A stretch of DNA of 64,000 bases from the NCBI RefSeq assembly GCF_050176255.1, contig NZ_JBFXIE010000007.1, one strand, 5' to 3'. The notes under the pieces are model-generated. The model saw nothing but the letters and a program-made list of their open reading frames with translations, ran no database searches and was not told where the DNA came from. Below are positions 52,516 through 62,872 of this stretch, one piece after another (the first letter of the stretch is position 1; each line of letters begins with the position of its first letter). This DNA comes from JBFXIE01 sp050176255. Lineage in GTDB: Bacteria > Pseudomonadota > Gammaproteobacteria > Burkholderiales > Burkholderiaceae_C. The position numbers were made by a program, and so were the translations under genes.

Positions 52516-53793
52516 TCAGTGGTGATCGCGCCGCGCGATCGTCAGCAGGTGCTCCACCTCGTCCGCCTGGTGGCGCAGGTTGTGGGCGTGCCAGCGCTGG
52601 ATGACCCACATCACACCGGCCACCAGCAGGCCAAAGGCGGTGATTGCGCCAAAGGCCGACAGCCCCAGCTTGGTGGACAGGCTGTAGAACGCGCCCATGC
52701 CCAAAATGGCGGCCTGCTCGTTGAAGTTTTGCACGGCAATCGAGCGGCCCGCGCCCATCAGGTTGTGGCCGCGGTGCTGCAGCAGCGCGTTCATGGGCAC
52801 CACCAGAAAGCCGCCCAGCCCGCCCAGAACGATCAAAAAAGGAATGGCCAGCCAGATGTTGCCGATGAAGTTCATGGCAATCACCAGCAGCCCCATGGCG
52901 ATGCCCAGCGGAATCACCCGCGTGGCCATGTCCAGGCGCATGTGCATCGATGCCAGCACCGCGCCCGCCGCCGTGCCGATGGCCACCACGCCCACCAGGG
53001 CCGACGCCTGCGTGGTGCTGTAGCCCAGCGCCGCCGCGGCCCAGGCCAGCACGATGTAGCGCAGGTTGCCCGACACGCCCCAGAACAGCGTGGTGGTGGA
53101 CAGTGAAATCTGCCCCAGCTTGTCGCGCCACAGCCGCCCGTTGCAGCTCCAGAAGTCGGGCAGCAGCGCCAGCGGGTTGGGCGGCATGGGGCGCATCTCC
53201 ACGCCGGTGTGCGGGATGCGCAGGTTGAACCAGGCCGCCAGCAGGTACACCGGCACCAGCGCCAGGATGGCCGCCTCGGCCGCCAGGCTGATGCCCAGAT
53301 CGACGCCCGGCATGTCCAGCGCCAGCAGGTGGCTGGAGATGTGCGGCGCGACCAGCTGGCCACCCACCAGCACGCCCAGGATGATGGAGGCGATGGTCAG
53401 ACCCTCGATCCAGCCGTTGGCCTTGACCAGCTGCGACGCCGGCAGCAGTTCGGTCAGGATGCCGTACTTGGCGGGGGAATAGGCGGCGGCGCCCAGCCCC
53501 ACCACGGCGTAGGCCAGCAGCGGGTGGTGGCCAAACAGCATCATCAGGCAGCCCACCACCTTGATGGCGTTGCTGAGCAGCATCACCCGGCCCTTGGGCA
53601 TGGAGTCGGCGAATGCGCCCACCCAGGGCGCCAGCACCACGTAGAACAGCGCAAACATGGGCACCAGCGCGGCGCGCTGCCACTCGGGCGCCCCGCTGGT
53701 GCGCAGCAACTCCACGGCAGTCACGAACAAGGCGTTGTCGGCCAGCGAGCTGAAAAACTGCGCCGACATGATGGTGTAGAAACCGCGCTTCAT
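52516..53793 (-). CDS. lplT: Lysophospholipid transporter (MFS)
   Basis: Major-facilitator protein of 425 aa with 12 predicted helices, matching LplT, which flips lysophospholipids across the inner membrane for re-acylation. Opening KRGFYTIMSAQFFSSLADNA and GAFADSMPKGRVMLLSN (loop 2-3) are typical. ATG 53793 was taken because the family starts there. In Enterobacteria it is next to aas; here it stands alone, divergent from alr. A perfect hairpin lies 16 bases before the start. Confidence 0.88.
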   Translation of the reverse strand: MKRGFYTIMSAQFFSSLADNALFVTAVELLRTSGAPEWQRAALVPMFALFYVVLAPWVGAFADSMPKGRVMLLSNAIKVVGCLMMLFGHHPLLAYAVVGLGAAAYSPAKYGILTELLPASQLVKANGWIEGLTIASIILGVLVGGQLVAPHISSHLLALDMPGVDLGISLAAEAAILALVPVYLLAAWFNLRIPHTGVEMRPMPPNPLALLPDFWSCNGRLWRDKLGQISLSTTTLFWGVSGNLRYIVLAWAAAALGYSTTQASALVGVVAIGTAAGAVLASMHMRLDMATRVIPLGIAMGLLVIAMNFIGNIWLAIPFLIVLGGLGGFLVVPMNALLQHRGHNLMGAGRSIAVQNFNEQAAILGMGAFYSLSTKLGLSAFGAITAFGLLVAGVMWVIQRWHAHNLRHQADEVEHLLTIARRDHH

Positions 53794-53808
53794 CGGAGGG
53801 CTGGTGGC

Positions 53809-53829
53809 TCCATCAGCGGTGCTGATGGA
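53809..53829 (-). promoter_or_regulatory. Perfect hairpin before lplT
   Basis: TCCATCAGC-GGT-GCTGATGGA has nine-base arms and a three-base loop, 16 bases upstream of the lplT ATG. On the mRNA its 3' arm ends in GGA, the only purine-rich candidate for a ribosome site, so it might hide translation initiation; an operator is the alternative. Confidence 0.4.
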
Positions 53830-53936
53830 CTGTGAAACTTTGAAACACTCCTGGGAGCGACGGGCGGTTATATCACGCACCCCCGCCGGGCCGGTGCCAG
53901 AATGCCCCCCTGTGCCGTTCCGTGAAAACCCTGCCG

Positions 53937-55034
53937 ATGCCGCGCCCGATCCTTGCCACCATCCACCCCGCCGCTGTGCGCGACAACCTGGAGCGCACGC
54001 GCCGCGCGGCGCCGGATGCGCGGTTGTGGGCCGTGGTCAAGGCCGACGCGTACGGCCACGGCATCGCGCGTGTTTTTGACGGCCTGCGCGCCGCCGATGG
54101 CTTTGCCCTGCTGGACCTGGCCGAGGCGCAGCAGCTGCGCGCCCTGGGCTGGCGCGGCCCCATCTTGCTGCTGGAGGGCGTGTTCGAGCCGCGCGACCTG
54201 GAGCTGTGCTCGCGCCTGGGCCTGTGGCACGCGGTGCATTGCGACGCGCAGATCGACTGGCTCAGCCGCCACAAGACCCAGGTGCCGCACCGCGTTTTCT
54301 TGAAGATGAACTCGGGCATGAACCGCCTGGGCTTCCCGCCAGGGCGCTACCGCAGCGCCTGGGCGCGGCTGAACGCGCTGCCGCAGGTTGATGAAATTTC
54401 TTTCATGACGCATTTTTCCGATGCAGACGGCCCGCGCGGCATTGCCCACCAGGTGCAGGCCTTTCATGCCGCCACGCAGGACCTGCCGGGCGAGCGCTGC
54501 ATTGCCAACAGCGCCGCCATCCTGCGCCACGGCGCCGAGGCGCCGGTGCGGCTGGACTGGGTGCGCGCCGGCATCATGCTGTACGGCAGCGCGCCCGACC
54601 ACCCCGAGCGCAGCGCCGCCGACTGGGGGCTGCAGCCGGCCATGACGCTGGCCTCGCGCATCATCGGCACGCAGCAGCTGCAGGTGGGCGACACCGTGGG
54701 CTATGGCTCGCGCTTCACGGCGGACGGGCCCCTCACCATCGGCGTGGTGGCCTGCGGCTATGCCGACGGCTATCCGCGCCATGCAGACACCGGCACGCCC
54801 GTGCTGGTGGACGGAGTGCGCACGCGCACCATCGGCCGCGTCAGCATGGACATGATTGCGGTGGACCTCACGCCCGTGCCCGGCGCGGGCCTGGGCACCG
54901 AGGTCACGCTGTGGGGCCGCGCCAGCAACGGCGCCGTGCTGCCCATCGACGAGGTGGCGCATGCCGCAGGCACCGTGGGCTACGAACTGATGTGCGCCCT
55001 GGCCCCGCGCGTGTCCGTGGTGGTGCAGGACTGA
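53937..55034 (+). CDS. alr: Alanine racemase
   Basis: PLP-dependent alanine racemase, 365 aa, making D-alanine for peptidoglycan. Lys35 in WAVVKADAYGHG binds PLP and Tyr256 in VGYGSRF is the second catalytic base; SMDMIAVDLT and YELMCAL are conserved. ATG 53937 fits the family's MPRPILATIHPAAV opening; a GTG five codons earlier (53922) is possible. Confidence 0.93.
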   Translation: MPRPILATIHPAAVRDNLERTRRAAPDARLWAVVKADAYGHGIARVFDGLRAADGFALLDLAEAQQLRALGWRGPILLLEGVFEPRDLELCSRLGLWHAVHCDAQIDWLSRHKTQVPHRVFLKMNSGMNRLGFPPGRYRSAWARLNALPQVDEISFMTHFSDADGPRGIAHQVQAFHAATQDLPGERCIANSAAILRHGAEAPVRLDWVRAGIMLYGSAPDHPERSAADWGLQPAMTLASRIIGTQQLQVGDTVGYGSRFTADGPLTIGVVACGYADGYPRHADTGTPVLVDGVRTRTIGRVSMDMIAVDLTPVPGAGLGTEVTLWGRASNGAVLPIDEVAHAAGTVGYELMCALAPRVSVVVQD

Positions 55035-55110
55035 TGCGCCGCATGGCGCCGCCGCACAGCCGCCCGTGCGCATCGTGGCGGCGCGTGCAGCGCCGCAGTT
55101 AGCATCCCTC

Positions 55111-56496
<1,386 letters not shown>

Positions 56497-56569
56497 TAAA
56501 CAGGGTGATGGATCACAGCTACGCAGCTTCCACAGCGGCGCCGCGCGCGCTGCATAGGACAATGCGCCC

Positions 56570-57010
56570 ATGAATTTGCGCAAGATATTGATACCCGCGG
56601 GCATCGCGGCACTGTTTATTGCAGCCTACCAATCCTGGGGAGTGCAGGGCATCGTGACGGTGAGCGGCGGCGTGGTCATGTGGGGGCTGCTGCACTACAC
56701 GCGCCTGATGAACGTGATGCAAAAGGCCCGGCACCGCCCCATTGGCTACGTGGGCAGCGCCGTCATGCTCAACGCCAAGCTCAAAGCCGGCGTCAATCTG
56801 ATGCATGTGGTGGCCATGACGCGCGCGCTGGGTCAGCAGCTGTCGGCCGACGGCGAGGAGCCCGAGCGCTACCGCTGGACCGACGGCACGCAGTCGCATG
56901 TGACCTGCGAGTTTGAAGGCGGCCGGCTGGCACGCTGGGAGCTGGTGCGCCCCGCACCGCAAGACGGCGACGCGCCTGCGCAAGCTTCCAACTCGGCTGG
57001 CGAATCGTAG
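56570..57010 (+). CDS. Conserved membrane protein of unknown function
   Basis: Protein of 146 aa with two N-terminal helices (ILIPAGIAALFIAAYQSW; GIVTVSGGVVMWGLLHYT) and a soluble tail (GYVGSAVMLNAKLKAGVNLM, then RYRWTDGTQSHVTCEFEGG). I recall similar proteins between radA and ilvE in Comamonadaceae, sometimes labelled glycerate kinase, for which I see no motif. Function unknown. A short AT-rich piece lies before the ATG without a clear ribosome site. Confidence 0.75.
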   Translation: MNLRKILIPAGIAALFIAAYQSWGVQGIVTVSGGVVMWGLLHYTRLMNVMQKARHRPIGYVGSAVMLNAKLKAGVNLMHVVAMTRALGQQLSADGEEPERYRWTDGTQSHVTCEFEGGRLARWELVRPAPQDGDAPAQASNSAGES

Positions 57011-57061
57011 AATCGCCAGCTTTGCGAGCTTTCGCAGTTCTCTCCTCTCTAAAGGATCCCC

Positions 57062-58000
57062 ATGAGCCCTGTTATTCCCTCCATGGCCGACCGTGACGGC
57101 AAAATCTGGATGGATGGCCAGTTGGTGGACTGGCGCGATGCCAAGATCCATGTGCTGACCCACTCGCTGCACTACGGCTGCGGCGCTTTTGAAGGCGTGC
57201 GCGCCTACAAGACGGAGCAGGGCACGGCCATCTTCCGCCTGCACGATCACACGGACCGCCTGTTCAACAGCGCCAAGATCCTGCGCATGCAGATTCCGTT
57301 CACCAAGGACGAAGTGAATGAGGCACAACGCGCCGTGATCCGTGCCAATAACCTCGAGTCGGGCTATCTGCGCCCGCTGACCTGGATTGGCTCGGAAAAG
57401 CTGGGCGTTAGCCCCAAGGGCAACAAGATCCACCTGATCGTCGCCGCCTGGGCCTGGGGCGCCTACCTGGGCGAGGAAGGCATGACGCGCGGCATTCGCG
57501 TCAAGACCAGCAGCTTCACGCGCCACCACGTCAACATCACGATGACGCAGGCCAAGGCGTCGAGCAACTACACCAACTCCATCCTGGCCAACACCGAAGC
57601 CACCGATGACGGCTACGACGAGGCGCTGCTGCTGGACAACGCCGGCTTCGTGTCGGAAGGCTCGGGCGAGAACGTGTTCATCATCAAGGATGGCGTGGTC
57701 TATACGCCCGACCTGTCGGCCGGCGCGCTCAACGGCATCACGCGCAACACGGTGTTCCACATCTGCAAGGACCTGGGCGTGGAAGTGGTGCAAAAGCGCA
57801 TCACCCGCGACGAGGTGTACATCGCCGACGAGGCTTTCTTCACAGGCACGGCCGCAGAAGTCACGCCAATCCGCGAACTGGACCGCGTCAGCATCGGCGC
57901 CGGCAGCCGCGGCCCGCTGACCGAGAAGATCCAAAGCGCGTTCTTCGACATCGTCAACGGCCGCAACCCCAAGTACGCCCACTGGCTCACCAAGGTCTGA
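57062..58000 (+). CDS. ilvE: Branched-chain amino-acid aminotransferase
   Basis: Class IV PLP aminotransferase of 312 aa, last step of Ile, Leu and Val synthesis. Lys165 in QAKASSNYTNSILA binds PLP; HYGCGAFEGVRAY, SEGSGENVF and FFTGTAAEVTPI are family motifs. AAAGGA precedes ATG 57062; a second ATG (codon 8, MADRDGKIWMDG) is equally near the conserved start. Confidence 0.94.
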   Translation: MSPVIPSMADRDGKIWMDGQLVDWRDAKIHVLTHSLHYGCGAFEGVRAYKTEQGTAIFRLHDHTDRLFNSAKILRMQIPFTKDEVNEAQRAVIRANNLESGYLRPLTWIGSEKLGVSPKGNKIHLIVAAWAWGAYLGEEGMTRGIRVKTSSFTRHHVNITMTQAKASSNYTNSILANTEATDDGYDEALLLDNAGFVSEGSGENVFIIKDGVVYTPDLSAGALNGITRNTVFHICKDLGVEVVQKRITRDEVYIADEAFFTGTAAEVTPIRELDRVSIGAGSRGPLTEKIQSAFFDIVNGRNPKYAHWLTKV

Positions 58001-58005
58001 ACCCC

Positions 58006-58212
58006 ATGTCCCAAGCTACCGTCGAACTGCTGGCCAAAGATCTCAACGCCCAGGGCGGGGTCTATTGCCCCAGCCCCAAGGCCGACATGAAGCTGTGGAA
58101 CAGCCACCCCAAGGTCTATCTGGACGTGGCGCGTACCGGCGAGGCCAAGTGCCCTTACTGCGGCACCGTCTATCGCCTGAAGGCGGGTGAGGCCGTTCGC
58201 GCGGGGCATTGA
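58006..58212 (+). CDS. Small zinc-finger (zf-CHCC) protein
   Basis: Protein of 68 aa in the zf-CHCC family, related to the mitochondrial complex I subunit NDUFS6. Zinc ligands: Cys21, His34, Cys49, Cys52 (VYCPSP, NSHPKVYLD, AKCPYCGTVYRL). It starts five bases after ilvE, the usual partner in betaproteobacteria. Exact role unclear. Confidence 0.85.
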   Translation: MSQATVELLAKDLNAQGGVYCPSPKADMKLWNSHPKVYLDVARTGEAKCPYCGTVYRLKAGEAVRAGH

Positions 58213-58297
58213 TACGGCCTGGCAGAAGCATGGCGTGCACCGCTGCGGGCGGTCGCGCCTGAAAGAGCAATCGGCCCCGGGTCGACGTACTGTGCAC

Positions 58298-59611
58298 ATG
58301 ACCCTTGACTCCCTTCTGGGCCCGGCGCCCTGGCCCCGCCGGGTTGCCACTGCGGCGCTGTTTCTGGTGCCTGCGCTGGCGCTGACGGTGCAGTCCGGCT
58401 ATTCGTACGGTGCGGTGCTGCTGCTGCTGGGCGCGCTGTGCTCCCTGCACCGCTGGCCGCGCACCGCGCAGCACCCTTGGACCTGGGCCCTGGCGGTTGC
58501 CATGGTGGGCATGGGTGTGCTCTGGTTTGTTTTGGCCAACCCGATGGATGGGTTAGGTGGCTGGGATCGGCCTTCAAAATACTTTTTTGGCCTTGTCTGT
58601 CTGCTGTTTGTGAGCCTTGCAGCGCCCAAACCGCGTGCGCAGTACTGGGGGCTGCTGCTTGGCTGCCTGGGTGCCGGCGCCGTGGCGCTGTGGCAGGTGC
58701 GTGTGGCGGGGGTGCCGCGTGCGACGGGATTCCCCTCATCGCACACCAGTAGCGCCATACAGTGGGGCAATCTTGCTTTGCTGATGGGCACCATGTTGGC
58801 CGCGCAGACCATCGCGCTGCGCGAGCACATCACGCGCGCAACATTGGTACTGGCCTGCTTTGGAGTGCTGTTGGCGTTCAATGCTTCGGTGTTGTCTCAG
58901 TCGCGAGGCGGCTGGCTGGCGATCGGGTTGGCTAGTCCTGTGGGCCTGTACCTGCTGTGGCGTTTTTATCGGCCTGAGCTGTGGCGTATGTTGGGCAGTG
59001 TTGCTGCCATCCTGGTCTTGTTGGGCGCCGCCAACCATCAGGTACTGGTGGAGCGTTGGCGCATCATGGAAAAAGAGCTGCAGGTCTATGGAGCTCAACG
59101 CGAGGCCGACAACTCTGTGGGGCAGCGCCTGGAGCATTGGCGCTTTGCCTGGGAAGTGGGGCAAGAAAAGCCCCTACTCGGCTGGGGAACGCAGGGCTAT
59201 CTGGCGGAAAAGGAAAAGCGTGTGGCGGCTGGTGAGTATGCGTCTTCCATCCTGGAATACAACGCTCACAACGAGGTGCTGGACATGTTCGTCAAGGCAG
59301 GCATTGTTGGTGTGGCCTGGCTGTTACTGTTTTACGCTGTGCCGCTGTGCATGTTCTGGCCAACGCGTGCTCGTCTGGCTGCCTACGCGGATTGCAGGGC
59401 CGACGTGCGCGCTCAGATGTTGGCGCTGCGGTTGGGTGGTGTGTGCATTCCACTGCTCTATGCCGGTTTTGGCATCACCGTGGTTTTTCTCGGCCCCAAC
59501 AGCGGCATCATGTTCTACCTGTTCATGACCATGCTCACCTGGGCGGCCGTGCATGGCATGGACGCGCAATATGCGGGCGACGTGCGTGCGCCGTCTTCTG
59601 CGGCGACCTGA
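58298..59611 (+). CDS. O-antigen ligase/polymerase-like membrane protein
   Basis: Polytopic membrane protein of 437 aa with about 11 helices and the Wzy_C (O-antigen ligase) domain: a periplasmic loop at about 250-320 with QRLEHWRFAWEVGQEKPLLGWG followed by YNAHNEVLDMFVKAGIVG. WaaL joins O-antigen to lipid A-core; Wzy-type and PglL enzymes look alike, so the acceptor is open. It heads an operon with three glycosyltransferases. Codon use is less GC-rich than in the surroundings, especially 58.5-59.5 kb. Confidence 0.82.
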   Translation: MTLDSLLGPAPWPRRVATAALFLVPALALTVQSGYSYGAVLLLLGALCSLHRWPRTAQHPWTWALAVAMVGMGVLWFVLANPMDGLGGWDRPSKYFFGLVCLLFVSLAAPKPRAQYWGLLLGCLGAGAVALWQVRVAGVPRATGFPSSHTSSAIQWGNLALLMGTMLAAQTIALREHITRATLVLACFGVLLAFNASVLSQSRGGWLAIGLASPVGLYLLWRFYRPELWRMLGSVAAILVLLGAANHQVLVERWRIMEKELQVYGAQREADNSVGQRLEHWRFAWEVGQEKPLLGWGTQGYLAEKEKRVAAGEYASSILEYNAHNEVLDMFVKAGIVGVAWLLLFYAVPLCMFWPTRARLAAYADCRADVRAQMLALRLGGVCIPLLYAGFGITVVFLGPNSGIMFYLFMTMLTWAAVHGMDAQYAGDVRAPSSAAT

Positions 59612-59614
59612 CCC

Positions 59615-60787
59615 GTGCCCTTGCCAGCCCGCACCACCGCCGTGTCTGACAATCCCGCAGCCGCGACCGGCTCTGCCCCTGCCACACGCCGGCCCCGCGT
59701 GCTGCACTTCGTGACCGGCGGTTTTTCCGGCGCCACGCAAGTAGCTGTTGACTTGGTGCGGGCCCACGCGGCCTCTGGCCGTTGCGATGCTCTGCTGGTG
59801 CTGCGCCGTAAACGCCACACGCGTAACGAGCGCGTGCAGGCGCTGCGGGACCAGGGACTGGCCGTGGAAACCGTGGCTGGCTGGGCGCATGTGGCCACCA
59901 TCTGGCAACTGGTTGCCATCTGCCGACGTTTCAAGCCGGACGTGCTGGTGGCCCACGGCTTCAGCGAGCACCTGTGGGGCCGCTACGCGGGGCTGCTGGC
60001 CGGCGTGCCGCGCCTGGTGCATGTGGAACACAACTCCCGCGAGCGCTACACCGCCTGGAGACTGCGCCAGGCCCTGTGGCTGGCGCAGCGCACTGACCTC
60101 ATCGTGGGTGTTTCCGAGGGCGTGCGCCAGAGCCTGCTGGCGCGTGGCTTTCCTGCTGCCAAGACCGTGGTCATCCCCAACGGTATCGACCTTGCGCCGT
60201 ACGACCCGGCGCGCCATCCCGCCTGGACCGACCGTGCGCCAGGCATCGTCATGGCCGCCCGCTTTGCGCGCCAGAAAGACCACGCCACGCTGCTGCGCGC
60301 CGTAGCGCTGCTGCGCCAGCGCGGCCTCGCCCCACCCGTCAAGCTGGCGGGCGGCGGCAAGGCCAGCGCGCAGCGCGCCGCCCGCCAGCTGTGCACGGCG
60401 CTGGGGCTGGATGGACAGGTAGAGTTTTTGGGCCATTGCGGCGATGTGTCGGGGCTGCTGATGCGCCACCGCATCTGCGTGCTGGCCACGCACTTTGAGG
60501 GCATGCCGCTGTCGCTCATCGAGGGCATGGCCGCGGGCTGCGCCGTGGTGGGCAGCCGCGTGGTGGGCGTGCAGGAGATCATCGACGACGGCCGCAACGG
60601 CCTGCTGGCCGCGCATGCTGATCCTCAGTCGCTGGCTAACGCCCTGGCGCGGCTGTTGACGAATGATGACGAGGCCCAGCGCATGGCCCGGATCGCGCGG
60701 GACGATGCTGCACGCCTGTATAGCCTGCAAACCATGACGACGCGGTACGAAGACCTGCTGCTGCAGGGGCTGGAGGCAGCGCGGTGA
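59615..60787 (+). CDS. Glycosyltransferase family 4 (GT-B)
   Basis: GT-B glycosyltransferase of 390 aa. The C-terminal donor domain shows VIPNGIDLAPYDP, GIVMAARFARQKDHATLLRA, LGHCGDVSGLL and HFEGMPLSLIEGMAAGCAVVG, with the EX7E-type region. It adds a sugar from a nucleotide donor during surface polysaccharide assembly. Start is GTG 59615 or GTG 59642; the first 25 residues are Ala/Pro-rich. It begins three bases after the ligase stop and overlaps the next start as GTGA. Confidence 0.88.
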   Translation: MPLPARTTAVSDNPAAATGSAPATRRPRVLHFVTGGFSGATQVAVDLVRAHAASGRCDALLVLRRKRHTRNERVQALRDQGLAVETVAGWAHVATIWQLVAICRRFKPDVLVAHGFSEHLWGRYAGLLAGVPRLVHVEHNSRERYTAWRLRQALWLAQRTDLIVGVSEGVRQSLLARGFPAAKTVVIPNGIDLAPYDPARHPAWTDRAPGIVMAARFARQKDHATLLRAVALLRQRGLAPPVKLAGGGKASAQRAARQLCTALGLDGQVEFLGHCGDVSGLLMRHRICVLATHFEGMPLSLIEGMAAGCAVVGSRVVGVQEIIDDGRNGLLAAHADPQSLANALARLLTNDDEAQRMARIARDDAARLYSLQTMTTRYEDLLLQGLEAAR

Positions 60788-61830
60788 GTGATGCCTTGCG
60801 TGCACCGGCCACGCCTTGGCTCAGCATCCTGGTGCCGGTGTACAACGTGCAGGACTACCTGGAGGAATGTCTTGCCTCCGTGGTGGAGCAACTGCAGCAA
60901 CTACCGGATGGCGGTGCAGGCGTAGAGGTGCTGGTGCTCGACGACTGCTCCACCGACGGCTCGCGCGCGCTCATGGATCGGTTGGCCCAGCGCTGGCCCG
61001 GCCGTCTGACCCTGATGCACCACGCGGTCAACCAGGGTCAAAGTGCCGCGCGTAACACGATGATCGACGCGGCCCGCGGCGAATACCTTTGGTTCCTTGA
61101 CTCGGACGACAAGCTGTTGCCCGGTGCACTCGCTCAGTTGTTTGCCATCGTCCAGCAGCATGTGCCGGACGTTGTACTTTGCGATTTTCGGGTCTTGCGC
61201 AACAACAGCTCTTTCAAGCACAGGTTGCGCGGCGAAATGCACCAGCGAACCTTTGATGGCCCGGCCGGGGTTTTGCTGCATGACTGCTGCGCGTTGCTGC
61301 AAGGTTTGCTGGTCGTGGGCCGCCTGCACCCCTGGTCCAAGATTTCCCGAAGTGCGTTGTGGGGAGATGACCTGCGTTTTCCAGTAGGACGCTGTTTTGA
61401 GGACATGGCCGCCGTGCCGCTAATGGCGTTGCGAGCCAGGAGTTTTTTCTACCAAGCGCAGCCTTGGGTGGCCTACCGCCAGCATGCAGGCAGCGTGCTG
61501 GCGACGATGAACTTGATCAAAGTACAAGACCAGGTAGCGGCCCTGCGACCGCTGCGTGAGGCACTGCGCGGTACGCCTTGCGAAAGTTCGGCGAGCCTGC
61601 GCCTGGAGATGACGCACCAGTGCGCGCGCAGCTTGGTTGGTGCTGTGCGCTTTTTGCAAAGCGTTGGGCTACCCGCAGCGCAGTGCCGTGTGTTGGTGCA
61701 GCGGATGTGCGCCGATTTTGATGCCGCCTCTCCCTTGAGTGCTCGGCAATGGGTCAGCACCTGTCTTAAGCGAGGTTGGTGGCTTCGCGCCATCAAATTC
61801 CTGCGCGCCTACCGTGCGCCATTTTTATGA
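60784..61830 (+). CDS. Glycosyltransferase family 2 (GT-A)
   Basis: GT-A glycosyltransferase of 348 aa: ILVPVYNVQDYLEECLASV opening, VLVLDDCSTDGS, NQGQSAARN and the DXD-type metal motif FLDSDDKLLPGA. The C-terminal 100 residues vary. GTG 60784 overlaps the previous stop, and the own stop overlaps the next ATG (ATGA). Parts (61.1-61.8 kb) look less GC-rich, as for transferred surface-polysaccharide genes. Confidence 0.9.
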   Translation: MSDALRAPATPWLSILVPVYNVQDYLEECLASVVEQLQQLPDGGAGVEVLVLDDCSTDGSRALMDRLAQRWPGRLTLMHHAVNQGQSAARNTMIDAARGEYLWFLDSDDKLLPGALAQLFAIVQQHVPDVVLCDFRVLRNNSSFKHRLRGEMHQRTFDGPAGVLLHDCCALLQGLLVVGRLHPWSKISRSALWGDDLRFPVGRCFEDMAAVPLMALRARSFFYQAQPWVAYRQHAGSVLATMNLIKVQDQVAALRPLREALRGTPCESSASLRLEMTHQCARSLVGAVRFLQSVGLPAAQCRVLVQRMCADFDAASPLSARQWVSTCLKRGWWLRAIKFLRAYRAPFL

Positions 61831-62813
61831 GCAGTGCTTCATCCCACCACACCTGCAAGGGCCGGGGCGAGCTCTGGCTCGCCCGCTGGCTGCTGCAGTG
61901 GTTTCGCCTGCGCCCGCGCGATCTGGAGGCGCCCCCCGCGCCCGTGTTTACGCTGTACCCAACAGGAGCAGCCAGTGGTGCACCCGCTACGGCCAGGGCC
62001 ATCCCCCGCATCCTCTGGAGCTACTGGCAAGGCGACGCACCGCCGCTGCTGGTGCAGCGCTGTCTGGACAACTGGCGGCGCCTGCATCCGCACTTCGACG
62101 TCCGCATCCTGGACGAGCGCAGCGTGCTGCAGTACCTGCCGGCCATCCCCGCGGCGCTCGACGGCGCATCGGCTGCCAAGCGCGCCGACTGGATCCGGCT
62201 GGAGCTGCTGCGCCGCCACGGCGGCATCTGGCTGGACGCGAGCACCATCCTCACCCAGCCGTTGGACTGGGTGCTGGAGGAGCAGGCACGCACGGGCGCC
62301 GACTTCGTGGGCTACTACCTGCAGCAGTACACCAGTGACCCCCAGCGTCCGGTGGTCGAGAATTGGTTCATGGCAGCGCCGCCCGGCAGCCCCTTCATTG
62401 AAGACCTGCAGCGCGAATTTACCGACGAGGTCATCGCCCGCACCGGCGAGCAGTACATCGCCCACCTGCAGGCCCAGGGCCTGTACGCGCAGGCGCTGCA
62501 GCGCATTGACATGCCCGCCTACCTGAGCATGCACCTGGCACTACAGGTGATTTTGCTGCGCGGGGGACGCTACCGCCTGAGTCTGTCCCCGGCGGAGTCA
62601 GGGCCATTCTTTTTGCATGTGCAGGGCCGCTGGCGCCGCGCGGCGCTCAAGCTGCGGCTGCTGTTCATGCGTGTGCGCGGGCCGCTGCCGCCGCTGATCA
62701 AACTGCGCGCGCCCGACCGTCGCCGGCTGGACGACTACCTGGCGCGTGGCCTGTACCTGCCAGACAGTGTTGCGGGGCGGTGGCTGGATGCGGACCGCGT
62801 TAATGCTCGGTAG
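61827..62813 (+). CDS. Capsular polysaccharide-type glycosyltransferase (DXD sugar-binding)
   Basis: Protein of 328 aa related to Caps_synth/Gly_transf_sug glycosyltransferases. IPRILWSYWQGDAPP opening, KRADWIRLELLRRHGGIWLD with the donor-binding Asp set, then ENWFMAAPPGSPFIEDL. It would add a sugar in the same pathway as its three upstream neighbours. ATG 61827 overlaps the preceding stop. The operon ends in a palindromic repeat. Confidence 0.85.
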   Translation: MSSASSHHTCKGRGELWLARWLLQWFRLRPRDLEAPPAPVFTLYPTGAASGAPATARAIPRILWSYWQGDAPPLLVQRCLDNWRRLHPHFDVRILDERSVLQYLPAIPAALDGASAAKRADWIRLELLRRHGGIWLDASTILTQPLDWVLEEQARTGADFVGYYLQQYTSDPQRPVVENWFMAAPPGSPFIEDLQREFTDEVIARTGEQYIAHLQAQGLYAQALQRIDMPAYLSMHLALQVILLRGGRYRLSLSPAESGPFFLHVQGRWRRAALKLRLLFMRVRGPLPPLIKLRAPDRRRLDDYLARGLYLPDSVAGRWLDADRVNAR

Positions 62814-62872
62814 CTATACTTTTGATAGCTGCCAGCGCTTGTTGCATAAGCGCCAGAGGCCAAAATGGCTTA
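62812..62872 (+). repeat. AGCGCTT repeat, copy 11
   Basis: TTTTGATAGCTGCCAGCGCTTG, TTGCAT, AAGCGCCAGAGGCC. It joins two convergent genes and its end supplies the stop of the nitronate monooxygenase gene. Confidence 0.85.
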
